The notes under the pieces: generated by a model
Seen by the model: the letters and a program-made list of their open reading frames with translations, nothing else
Databases searched by the model: none
Told to the model about the DNA's origin: nothing
Program-made: the position numbers and the translations under genes
Shown here: positions 7,664 to 13,744 of the stretch, one piece after another
Layout of the letters: the number at the start of each line of letters is the position of its first letter
Position numbering within the stretch: the stretch's first letter is position 1
Assembly (NCBI RefSeq): GCF_049472675.1
Contig: NZ_JAPNXM010000020.1
Location: 1-13,799 of the forward strand
Length of the DNA: 13,799 nt
From: Deferribacter thermophilus
Lineage (GTDB): Bacteria; Chrysiogenota; Deferribacteres; Deferribacterales; Deferribacteraceae
Reading direction: 5' to 3'

Positions 7664-8974
7664 TTATTTTTTAATTCCTGCGATTTCTTCAAGCATATCA
7701 GTAGTAACTGATTTAGGCCTTTCGATTGGATAACCAAGAGCTCTATCCCAAGTAATGTTAGCAAGAACACCAAGAGCTCTACCAATGCCAAACAATACTG
7801 TGTAGAAATCGTATTCTCTAACACCATAATGCCACTGAATAACACCTGAGTGAGCGTCAACATTTGGCCATGGGTTTTTAGCTTTACCATGTTTTTCAAG
7901 AACGCCAGGTACAACTTCATAAAGCATGCTAACTATTTGGAATAATTCATCATCTGGTAAATGTTTGAGAGCAAATTCTCTTTGAGCTGTGTATCTTGGG
8001 TCAGTTTTTCTAAGAACAGCATGACCATATCCAGGAATAACTTGTCCACTATTTAATGTATCCCAGCAAAACTGCTCAAGATCTTCTTTTGTAGGCATTT
8101 TATCACCATATCTTGCACGAAGATCTTGGATCCATTTTAAAACTTCTTGGTTAGCAAGACCGTGTAATGGACCAGCAAGACCGTTGAGACCAGCAGAAAG
8201 TGAATAGTAAGCATCAGAAAGAGCTGAAGCAACAAGGTGTGTAGTATGTGCAGATACATTACCACTTTCATGGTCTGAGTGAAGGATGAAATACATCCTC
8301 ATAACATCATCATAAGGCTTGTCAATACCCATCATGTGAGCAAAATCACCACCAAAATCTAAATCAGGATTTGATGGTATTGGAGTATCCCCTTTATATT
8401 TCATCCTATAAATATAAGCACCAATTTCAGGTAATTTTGCAAGAAGATCTAATACATCTTCATACATGTATTCCCAGTAATTAAATTTATTCATTTTCCC
8501 TTCTGCATAAGCTTTAGCAAACTTGGACTCTCTTTGCATTGAAAGAACAGCTGCTGAAAACATAGTCATAGGATGAGTATCTCTTGGCATAGTTCTTAAA
8601 AGATCGTAAACATATTGAGGAACTTGTTTTCTCTTTTTGAACTCTTCGATAACTTCTTGAACATCCTCTTCAGTTGGGATATCACCAGTTAAAAGAAGAT
8701 AGAAGTGCCCTTCAACATAAGGCATTTCACAACCAGCTGGTTTAGGAAGTTTTTCTAATACTTCTGGGATTGTATATCCACGAAATCTAATCCCTTCATA
8801 AGGATCAAGGTAAGAGATGTCAGTAACCAAACATTTAATCCCTCTCATCCCACCAATAACTTGAGAAATTGTTACATCACAAACTTTTACATCTCCATAT
8901 TCTTTTACAAGTCTAGTAGTCCTAGGTCTGTGCTCTTCGATCTTCTTGGCAAGTTTTTCTTTTAGTTTACTCAT
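7664..8974 (-). CDS. gltA: Citrate synthase, mitochondrial-like type
   Basis: Citrate synthase condenses acetyl-CoA with oxaloacetate. The 436-residue product is unusually close in motif to the mitochondrial enzyme: GLAGPLHGLANQEVL with His271, VIPGYGHAVLRKTDPR with His318, and PNVDAHSGV with Asp373, against His274, His320 and Asp375 in the pig enzyme. QREFALKHLP is also shared with mitochondrial forms. Eukaryote-like citrate synthases are known from Geobacteraceae. In some thermophilic anaerobes (Desulfurella, Hippea, Thermosulfidibacter) citrate synthase runs backward in a reversed oxidative TCA cycle. Direction here cannot be told from sequence. I start it at ATG 8974, which has GAGGAGGT 4 nt upstream; an in-frame ATG at 8998 has no ribosome-binding site. 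It shares its terminator with the convergent heme operon. Confidence 0.97.
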   Translation of the reverse strand: MSKLKEKLAKKIEEHRPRTTRLVKEYGDVKVCDVTISQVIGGMRGIKCLVTDISYLDPYEGIRFRGYTIPEVLEKLPKPAGCEMPYVEGHFYLLLTGDIPTEEDVQEVIEEFKKRKQVPQYVYDLLRTMPRDTHPMTMFSAAVLSMQRESKFAKAYAEGKMNKFNYWEYMYEDVLDLLAKLPEIGAYIYRMKYKGDTPIPSNPDLDFGGDFAHMMGIDKPYDDVMRMYFILHSDHESGNVSAHTTHLVASALSDAYYSLSAGLNGLAGPLHGLANQEVLKWIQDLRARYGDKMPTKEDLEQFCWDTLNSGQVIPGYGHAVLRKTDPRYTAQREFALKHLPDDELFQIVSMLYEVVPGVLEKHGKAKNPWPNVDAHSGVIQWHYGVREYDFYTVLFGIGRALGVLANITWDRALGYPIERPKSVTTDMLEEIAGIKK

Positions 8975-9021
8975 AGATACCTCCTCAGGTTTAATCATTA
9001 TTTATTATAAAACGCTATTTA

Positions 9022-9050
9022 TTTTTATCACTAATCATTAATTATGTCAA
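9022..9050 (-). promoter_or_regulatory. Citrate synthase promoter
   Basis: On the minus strand a perfect -35 TTGACA (9045-9050) is followed after 17 bp by TAAAAA (9022-9027), which is preceded by TG in the extended -10 position. It predicts a leader of about 40 nt before the GAGGAGGT site. It is the best sigma70-like promoter in the window. Confidence 0.65.
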
Positions 9051-9087
9051 CATGAAATTGTATACAATATGCAATATCATGAAATTG
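9051..9087. promoter_or_regulatory. Candidate operator upstream of the citrate synthase -35: palindrome plus direct repeat
   Basis: ATTGTATACAAT (9057-9068) is a perfect 12-bp palindrome centred about 15 bp upstream of the -35 box. CATGAAATTG occurs twice, at 9051-9060 (abutting the -35) and 9078-9087, 27 bp apart from start to start. The TTGTATACAA core resembles operators of some GntR/FCD-type regulators. The regulator and the sign of regulation are unknown. Confidence 0.4.
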
Positions 9088-9136
9088 AATGGTGTTAAAA
9101 TATATTTTTCATCAATAAGATAAATTCATGTTATAG

Positions 9137-9172
9137 AAAAAAACTATCAGATTGTAATATTAAAATCTGATA
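9137..9172 (-). terminator. Minus-strand hairpin with T-run between citrate synthase and the EamA gene
   Basis: TATCAGATT (9145-9153) and AATCTGATA (9164-9172) form a perfect 9-bp stem with a 10-nt loop. Read on the minus strand the stem is followed by G and seven Ts (9137-9143), the layout of an intrinsic terminator. The stem is AT-rich and therefore weak. No minus-strand gene lies upstream, so it would insulate the citrate synthase promoter from antisense transcription or serve as an operator instead. Confidence 0.4.
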
Positions 9173-9216
9173 AAATATTATTTGACTAACAGAGTATTTA
9201 TAAATAATTAAGGATT

Positions 9217-10062
9217 ATGCTAGGGTTTGTTTTAGTTTTAATTAGTGCTTTTTTTCACTCAGTTTGGAATATGCTATTGAAATCATCATTTAACAAGTAC
9301 CACTTTAATTTTTTTATACATATTACAAACTTTGTTTTATTTTCTTTTATATATCTGATTTTTTTTAAAAGCTACTTTTATCTCAAATTTAACATATTTT
9401 TATACTCACTCTTGGCATCACTGTTTTTTTCACTTTATCATATCTGTTTATCAACTGCCTATAGATATGGTGAACTTAGTTCATATTATCCTATAATTAA
9501 TAGCTCTCCTCTATTTGTTTTTATTTGGGCTAAATTCTTATTAAAGGAAAAGGTCTCAGTTTTTGGGATTATAGGGATAATTATGATTATATTGGGAGTT
9601 TATATAATTACATCTGAAGTAACTTCAAATGAAAAAAGAAATTTTAATGGAATAGTTTTTTCGCTTTTAGCTGCAATATTTTATTCTTTTGGTGCTCTAA
9701 TTGATAAAATAGGTGTTAGTGGTGATAATATTTTTCTTTATATATATTTTTTAACAATGTTTATGACCATACAGATGTGGTTATTTAATAGGAAATTTAT
9801 AAAAGAGAAGCCATTAGATACTGTTAAAAGAGATTTTATAAAAATATTATTTGGTGGTTGTGTACTCTTAGGTTCAATTTTTTCCTACAGATTTGGTCTT
9901 AGTATGGTAAATCTTTCCTATGCTATATTTTTAAGGCAAGCAAATGTTTTATTTGGTGTGATTTTAGGGTATCTCTTTTTAAAAGAAAAAATAACTATTT
10001 ATAAACTAATTGGAGCTTTTTTGATTTTTATAGGAATTAATATTTTGAGAATCTTAAACTAA
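9217..10062 (+). CDS. EamA/DMT-family transporter
   Basis: The 281-residue polytopic protein has about ten hydrophobic segments in two repeats, the architecture of EamA-type members of the drug/metabolite transporter superfamily. The first repeat starts with SAFFHSVWNMLLKSS and ends with YPIINSSPLFVFIWAKFLLKEKVS followed by a GVYII helix. The second starts near residue 145 (IVFSLLAAIFYSFGALIDK) and ends with VLFGVILGYLFLKEKIT and a final helix. The paired KEK turns are typical of the family. These proteins usually export amino acids or other small metabolites; the substrate is not predictable. The ATG at 9217 has AAGGA at 9210-9214. It is a single-gene unit, divergent from citrate synthase and convergent with the next small genes. 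Confidence 0.92.
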   Translation: MLGFVLVLISAFFHSVWNMLLKSSFNKYHFNFFIHITNFVLFSFIYLIFFKSYFYLKFNIFLYSLLASLFFSLYHICLSTAYRYGELSSYYPIINSSPLFVFIWAKFLLKEKVSVFGIIGIIMIILGVYIITSEVTSNEKRNFNGIVFSLLAAIFYSFGALIDKIGVSGDNIFLYIYFLTMFMTIQMWLFNRKFIKEKPLDTVKRDFIKILFGGCVLLGSIFSYRFGLSMVNLSYAIFLRQANVLFGVILGYLFLKEKITIYKLIGAFLIFIGINILRILN

Positions 10063-10095
10063 TGGCATGATTTTTGCTCTAATTTTAAGTAGGTA

Positions 10096-10149
10096 GTGGA
10101 ACAACCACGCCAATTCAATTTTGTGGGGTAGGGGGTACCCCCTCTTTTT
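10096..10149 (+). terminator. GC-rich structured region with terminator after the EamA gene
   Basis: GTGG (10096-10099) and CCAC (10105-10108) can form a small hairpin. Then GGGGTA (10125-10130) can pair with TACCCC (10136-10141), or AGGGG with CCCCT around GTAC in the 14-bp palindrome at 10130-10143. CTTTTT follows, so it fits an intrinsic terminator for the plus strand. The block of G and C is striking against the AT-rich surroundings. Confidence 0.6.
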
Positions 10150-10372
10150 ATTCTATTAAAATTGTAACTTGTCTGTTGTTTAGATGTTCAATGGCAGTAG
10201 TTATTTCATCTGAAATGATTGTAATGACAGTTTTCCCTTTTTCATTGTTTCTAGCAGATCTTACATTCACTATTTTCCCTTTTATGCGCTTTTTATCTGT
10301 TTTAATTTTTTCATTGGAGGACTTTTCATTTATTATAGGAAAGGTTATTGCTGGTAAAATTTTTATATCCAT
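10148..10372 (-). CDS. Small hypothetical protein (74 aa)
   Basis: I do not recognise this protein. It is 74 residues, Lys/Asn/Ile-rich, with a basic middle (NEKIKTDKKRIKGKIVNVRS), and has no signal peptide, membrane helix, cysteine pair or known motif. The second half (KGKTVITIISDEITTAIEHL then RQVTILIE) alternates in a way that suggests beta-strands around a helix. The gene is supported by a good ribosome-binding site on the minus strand (AGAGGT, about 4 nt before the ATG at 10372) and by its position 35 nt after the end of the coiled-coil gene at 10408-10767, likely in one transcript. It converges with the EamA gene. A plus-strand reading frame over the same bases lacks comparable support. 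Confidence 0.6.
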   Translation of the reverse strand: MDIKILPAITFPIINEKSSNEKIKTDKKRIKGKIVNVRSARNNEKGKTVITIISDEITTAIEHLNNRQVTILIE

Positions 10373-10407
10373 ATTTACCTCTTTGAATAATAATCGGATT
10401 GTATCGA

Positions 10408-10767
10408 TTAATCTTTATAGAAACTATTTATAAAAGAATGATCGTATAAACCAAGGTATTCTCGATGTCGTTTAAAATCTTCTAAATATTTGTTAAAAAT
10501 ATTATTTAGTTTTATAATCTTTTGGTTTGAGACTACAATCTTTTTTTCTAACCTTCTTAAAAGTTCGTTTAAAACAGCTTTTTTTCTTCTTTTTTTACAA
10601 TCTGATAGCTTTAATAAAACTTTTTCTTTGATTTTTTTAAGTCGATTTAATTTGTTTTTTTCATCAAGAAGCATTTTATGTGCTATTTCAACTTTTTTAG
10701 AATAACTTAAATATGTATCACTCTTTAGTTGATTTATTTCCTGTTTTAAATATGATAATTCATCCAT
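10408..10767 (-). CDS. Hypothetical basic coiled-coil protein (119 aa)
   Basis: This is not a family I can name. The 119 residues are rich in Lys, Leu, Glu and Asn and read as long amphipathic helices with heptad-like leucine and isoleucine spacing from the N-terminus (MDELSYLKQEINQLK) to about residue 95. A very basic patch CKKRRKKAVLNELLRRLEKK lies in the middle. The C-terminus is less helical (YLGLYDHSF). There is no signal peptide or membrane segment. The ATG at 10767 has no clear ribosome-binding site and lies 22 bp from the divergent glycosylase start, so it may be leaderless or the start may be wrong. It is probably co-transcribed with the 74-residue gene downstream. An adaptor, chaperone or nucleic-acid-binding role would be a guess. 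Confidence 0.6.
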   Translation of the reverse strand: MDELSYLKQEINQLKSDTYLSYSKKVEIAHKMLLDEKNKLNRLKKIKEKVLLKLSDCKKRRKKAVLNELLRRLEKKIVVSNQKIIKLNNIFNKYLEDFKRHREYLGLYDHSFINSFYKD

Positions 10768-10789
10768 AATTTTTTATAAAGAATTTTAT

Positions 10790-11446
10790 ATGAAGATTCA
10801 AGAGAAGTTAAATTTACTTTATAAATTACTTGATAATTTTTATGGAGATTTGAAATGGTGGCCTGCTGAGACTCCATTTGAAGTTTGTGTAGGAGCTATT
10901 TTAACACAAAATACAAACTGGACAAATGTTGAAAAGGCAATTAAGAATCTAAAAGAAAAAAATTTATTGACTTACAAAAAATTAATTGAAATTGATACTG
11001 AGCAATTAAAACGGTTAATAAAGCCAGCTGGATTTTATAATCAAAAAGCAGAAAGGATTAAAATATTTTGTGATTTTGTAGATAAAAAATTAGATGGAGA
11101 TATTTTATCTTTAAAAAAATTCTCAATAGAAGATGCAAGAGAAATGTTATTATCTTTAAAGGGTGTAGGAAAAGAGACTGCTGACTCAATCCTTTTGTAT
11201 GCGTTGGATTTTAAAATATTTGTTGTTGATGCTTATACTATGAGGCTGTTTAAAAGATATGGGGTGGGAGATTACGATAACTATGATAAATGTCAAGATT
11301 TTGTGCACAAAAATTTTCGTGGCGACCTTTATGAATATAAAAATTTTCATGCATGTATTGTTGAGTTATGTAAATCGTATTGTAAAAAGAAACCATTATG
11401 TAATTTTTGTATATTGAAAAAATATTGTAATAAAAATATTGAGTAA
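10790..11446 (+). CDS. HhH-GPD DNA glycosylase, endonuclease III-like (COG2231, MagIII-type)
   Basis: The 218-residue protein has the family signature LKWWPAETPFEVCVGAILTQ (residues about 22-41) with NTNWTNVEKA, then RLIKPAGFYNQKAERI, the helix-hairpin-helix LLSLKGVGKETADSILLYAL, and the catalytic aspartate Asp147 in FVVDAYTMRLF. At the C-terminus Cys198, Cys204, Cys207 and Cys213 are spaced C-x5-C-x2-C-x5-C for a 4Fe-4S cluster. The residue matching the catalytic lysine of E. coli Nth is Glu129, so a monofunctional glycosylase for alkylated bases (3-methyladenine, as for Helicobacter MagIII) is more likely than an AP-lyase. The ATG at 10790 fits the family's N-terminus, but no good ribosome-binding site precedes it. 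The rnpB promoter overlaps its 3' end. Confidence 0.9.
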   Translation: MKIQEKLNLLYKLLDNFYGDLKWWPAETPFEVCVGAILTQNTNWTNVEKAIKNLKEKNLLTYKKLIEIDTEQLKRLIKPAGFYNQKAERIKIFCDFVDKKLDGDILSLKKFSIEDAREMLLSLKGVGKETADSILLYALDFKIFVVDAYTMRLFKRYGVGDYDNYDKCQDFVHKNFRGDLYEYKNFHACIVELCKSYCKKKPLCNFCILKKYCNKNIE

Positions 11447-11455
11447 TTATATAAT
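11425..11455 (+). promoter_or_regulatory. rnpB promoter
   Basis: A perfect TATAAT lies at 11450-11455, placing the transcription start at or just after the first bases of the RNase P RNA (11460). A weaker TTGTAA (11425-11430) with a long 19-bp spacer could be the -35. The -35 and the spacer overlap the last codons of the glycosylase gene. Confidence 0.6.
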
Positions 11456-11459
11456 AAAT

Positions 11460-11871
11460 GGGTGAGATGGTCGGGTGATCGCTGGGCTAATAAGCCTGGA
11501 GGAAAGTCCGGACACCACAGGGCAGGGTAGTCGGTAACACCGACCTGCCGTGAGGCAGGGAAAGTGCCACAGAAAACAGACCGCCGAGCACCTCATTTTA
11601 GGTGTTTTATTTGTTAATATTAAAATATCTACAATGAGGTGCTCGGTAAGGGTGAAAAGGTGGGGTAAGAGCCCACCGCTTCATCTGGTGACAGATGAAG
11701 GCACGGCAAACCCTACCCGGTGCAAGGCTAAATAGGTGAGCGTTTGAGGGTGGCCCGCCCGATGCTCACGGGTAAGCCGCTTGAGCTTGCTGGCAACAGC
11801 AAGCCTAGAGAAATGATCACCGCCCATCAAAGATGATGGGTACAGAATCCGGCTTATAGACCATCTCACCC
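11460..11871 (+). ncRNA. rnpB: RNase P RNA (type A)
   Basis: This is the catalytic RNA of RNase P, which removes 5' leaders from pre-tRNA. The 5' GGGTGAGATGGTC (11460-11472) pairs perfectly with GACCATCTCACCC (11859-11871) to make P1. Universally conserved segments are present: GGAGGAAAGTCCGGAC near 11499, ACAGAAAACAGACCGCC near 11570, GGTAAGGGTGAAAAGGTG near 11645, GGCTAAATAGG near 11727, GAGAAATGATCACCGCCC near 11808, and ACAGAATCCGGCTTATAGACC at the 3' end. The GGGTGGCCCGCCC region near 11748 holds the L15 site for the tRNA CCA end. The order of helices fits the ancestral type A. The P12 arm is long: a perfect 14-bp stem (11584-11597 with 11633-11646) closed by a 35-nt AT-rich loop. Short open reading frames over this region are not genes. 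Confidence 0.98.
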
Positions 11872-12771
11872 AATTTTTTTAGATAATAAAAGCACTGTTA
11901 GAGCATAATTTATACTGTTATTGTATTTTAATAATGCTTCAAAATTTTTAAATGTTAGCCAATAATCCTTTTCTACTTTAATCACTTTCACAATGTATGA
12001 ATTTTTTACTTTAAAAGGGGAATAAATATGTTTTTTTATATTTGAATATCTTACAGGCGTATTTAATTTGATTTTTCTTTTGTTTATAATTTTTATTTTT
12101 ATGGCAGTGGGTTTATTTTTCTTAAAACCATAATGTCTCAGATAATTTGCTACACTTCCAATTGCGTCTGGATGCTCTTTTATTAAGTTTATTTTTCCAT
12201 TTTTGTTGAAATCTATGCCAAATTTTAAAATGTTTGATGGCATAAACTGAGGAATCCCTATTGCTCCTGCATAAGAAGAATTGATTGAAAATGGATTAAT
12301 ATTTTCTTTGTAAGTGTAATATAAAAAACTTGCTAATTCGTATGTAAAATAGCTTTTTCTTCTTTCAAATTTTGTTGCTAAAGTATACAGGCTGTTTATT
12401 GCTTTAAATTGAGGTTTGTGTTGACCGTAAAGAGATTCTATTCCAATTATAGAAGTAATAATTTTATAATCCACATCAAATTGTTTTGAAGCTCTTTTTA
12501 ACCAATATGAGTGTTTTTTGATATATTCTTTCCCTTTTTTGATTCTTTTTGTATTTATAAAAATTTTCTTATAAGCGGAAAATGGTAGCTTTTCTTTTTG
12601 ATTATTTATTAATTTAATAACAGTATTATCAATACTTGATTTAGATATAATATTTTGTATATAATCTTGTGGTATTGAATAATAGCTTGTTATGTGGTCA
12701 ACGATACTTTCTGAGTAGGCAAATATAGAATAACTAAGAAAATAAAATAAACAAAATATGGTTATTTTCAT
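11866..12771 (-). CDS. MltB-type lytic murein transglycosylase
   Basis: The 301-residue protein belongs to the GH103/SLT_2 family, which cleaves the MurNAc-GlcNAc bond of peptidoglycan with formation of 1,6-anhydro-MurNAc. The N-terminus MKITIFCLFYFLSYSIFA is a signal peptide; it lacks a lipobox, so the enzyme should be periplasmic, not lipoprotein. The catalytic glutamate is Glu112 in SIIGIESLYG. AINSLYTLATKF, then SYAGAIGIPQFMPSNILKFG, DFNKNGKINL and DAIGSVANYLRHYGF follow in family order, and the C-terminus keeps the FEALLKYNNSINYA motif. I start at ATG 12771 so the signal peptide comes first; ATG 12786 is possible, and no ribosome-binding site is clear for either. A reading frame extending to 12861 would run into the divergent gene and is unlikely. 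The stop codon overlaps the 3' end of rnpB. Confidence 0.93.
   Translation of the reverse strand: MKITIFCLFYFLSYSIFAYSESIVDHITSYYSIPQDYIQNIISKSSIDNTVIKLINNQKEKLPFSAYKKIFINTKRIKKGKEYIKKHSYWLKRASKQFDVDYKIITSIIGIESLYGQHKPQFKAINSLYTLATKFERRKSYFTYELASFLYYTYKENINPFSINSSYAGAIGIPQFMPSNILKFGIDFNKNGKINLIKEHPDAIGSVANYLRHYGFKKNKPTAIKIKIINKRKIKLNTPVRYSNIKKHIYSPFKVKNSYIVKVIKVEKDYWLTFKNFEALLKYNNSINYALTVLLLSKKIG
11872..11880 (+). terminator. T-run ending rnpB transcription
   Basis: Seven Ts (11874-11880) follow the 3' strand of the P1 helix by two As. The GC-containing P1 stem with this tract could act as a terminator, although the P1 strands are far apart. The same Ts, read on the other strand, encode the last lysines of the MltB-type protein. 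Confidence 0.45.
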
Positions 12772-12796
12772 ATTTTTAATGTACATAATTAGAAAA

Positions 12797-12802
12797 ATTA
12801 TA
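12797..12802 (-). promoter_or_regulatory. Candidate -10 box for the mltB-type gene
   Basis: A perfect TATAAT on the minus strand lies 11 bp upstream of the ATG at 12786 and 26 bp upstream of the ATG at 12771. A start about 7 nt downstream of it would give a very short leader for either codon. I see no convincing -35. Confidence 0.4.
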
Positions 12803-12815
12803 CAAGAGGTAGAAT

Positions 12816-13295
12816 ATGAAAGAGTTAGAGATTGTGAAAGGTTTGGAAGAATATTATTCAAAAATTAATAAAAAGTACAATAAGGGTAGTAGCTTAAACC
12901 CCTTTACATACTATAAATATGTTGATGGTAAGAATGTACCAGTATTTTTTATTGGAACACCTGGCCTTGCTGTTGCTATTTGTGCCACTTTAGTTGCTGG
13001 TTTATTATTTTATTTAATACAGTTCCCTTTTAAACTATATATATGGATCCCTTTTGGTGTTTTTGTTGCATTTATAATGAGATTAGCTGTTAAGATAGAT
13101 AAAGCAAGGCAGATAAGAAATTTTGTTTCTCATCTTGTATTGAGGGGGATAACTTTAATAAAAGAGTTTAGGGATAAAAAAGATCTTGATATTTTAAAAG
13201 AAGCCAAAAGAATGTTTAAAGAAGCAAGTAAATGGATAGATGATCCAAAGATTTACAAACAAATTGAAATAATGGAAAAATTCGAAGAAAATTAG
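12816..13295 (+). CDS. Hypothetical membrane protein with two transmembrane segments
   Basis: I do not recognise this 159-residue protein. After a charged N-terminus (about 40 residues) two adjacent hydrophobic segments follow: VPVFFIGTPGLAVAICATL to about residue 67, then LYIWIPFGVFVAFIMRLAV to about 92, with a short loop between. The rest is a charged, mostly helical cytosolic-type tail (KEAKRMFKEASKWIDDPKIY). The N- and C-termini should be on the same side, probably the cytoplasm. The start at 12816 is well supported by AAGAGGT at 12804-12810, 5 nt upstream. It is transcribed divergently from the MltB-type gene and converges on the cytochrome gene. Function unknown. Confidence 0.82.
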   Translation: MKELEIVKGLEEYYSKINKKYNKGSSLNPFTYYKYVDGKNVPVFFIGTPGLAVAICATLVAGLLFYLIQFPFKLYIWIPFGVFVAFIMRLAVKIDKARQIRNFVSHLVLRGITLIKEFRDKKDLDILKEAKRMFKEASKWIDDPKIYKQIEIMEKFEEN

Positions 13296-13307
13296 TTAAA
13301 TAAGTTA

Positions 13308-13330
13308 GGAGAGGACTTATCTTCCTCTCC
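13308..13330. terminator. Hairpin between convergent genes
   Basis: GGAGAGGA (13308-13315) and TCCTCTCC (13323-13330) form a perfect 8-bp stem with a 7-nt loop, placed between the convergent hypothetical and cytochrome genes. There is no T-run on either side, so a terminator role is likely only by position; Rho-dependent or pausing function is possible. Confidence 0.5.
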
Positions 13331-13352
13331 CCTTCCTAGTATTTGATAATTA

Positions 13353-13685
13353 TTAATGACACTTACTACAAGATTTTCCTCTAGGAACTTTTTTAGCAAT
13401 ATGACATGGCCAGCAGAACTCTTTGTGAACTTTGTTATTAATACCTTTTACAACACCTGGCTCTAGCTTGCCACCACTTTTAATGTTTTTAAGAGCTCCT
13501 CCTTCTAAGTGGCAATCAGAACACTGATTATTTTTTTGATGTGCCCAATGAGGAAACTTAACTTCTTTTTTAGTTAATTTTGGGATATCAAAAGATTTTG
13601 AAAGATCGATTACTTCTGGACCTTGTCCAGCAATTACTAATGTTGAAAAAGCCAAAATTGCTAATGAGATGATTAATTTTTTCAT
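13353..13685 (-). CDS. Triheme c-type cytochrome (c7/c3 family)
   Basis: The 110-residue product has a Sec signal peptide (MKKLIISLAILAFSTLVIAG) and three CXXCH heme sites: CSDCH, CWPCH and CSKCH, the last forming the C-terminus itself. The whole protein contains exactly six histidines: three in the heme motifs and three others (PHWAHQ has two, VHKEF has one). That is what three bis-histidine hemes need, as in c7 cytochromes of Geobacter and Desulfuromonas. It should carry electrons in the periplasm, for instance to metal or nitrogen-oxide reductases; the partner is unknown. The ATG at 13685 follows a strong AAAGGAGG; an in-frame TTG at 13700 lies just before that site and is rejected. The gene lies only 37 bp from the right-hand repeat. 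Confidence 0.93.
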   Translation of the reverse strand: MKKLIISLAILAFSTLVIAGQGPEVIDLSKSFDIPKLTKKEVKFPHWAHQKNNQCSDCHLEGGALKNIKSGGKLEPGVVKGINNKVHKEFCWPCHIAKKVPRGKSCSKCH

Positions 13686-13715
13686 AAAACCTCCTTTCAA
13701 TTTTTTAGGATATAT

Positions 13716-13744
13716 ATTATATTAAGGCTATTGCATAATTTCTA
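13716..13744 (-). promoter_or_regulatory. Candidate hybrid promoter of the cytochrome gene
   Basis: On the minus strand TATAAT (13716-13721) lies outside the repeat, and TAGAAA (13739-13744, four of six matches to TTGACA) lies inside it, with a 17-bp spacer. If the repeat is an IS end, the insertion supplied the -35 half. Confidence 0.4.

Noticed and set aside
7480..7920. Minus-strand 146-residue reading frame spanning the shared terminator
   Set aside because: It crosses the terminator and overlaps citrate synthase in another frame; no ribosome-binding site or motif.
10176..10433. Plus-strand 85-residue hydrophobic reading frame
   Set aside because: It overlaps the minus-strand 74-residue gene, which has a good ribosome-binding site and operon context; the plus frame has neither.
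11550..11869. Short open reading frames on both strands (61 and 62 residues)
   Set aside because: They lie wholly inside the RNase P RNA; conserved RNA motifs and helices explain the sequence.
12772..12861. N-terminal extension of the MltB-type protein
   Set aside because: The extra 30 residues precede a complete signal peptide and overlap the start of the divergent gene at 12816.
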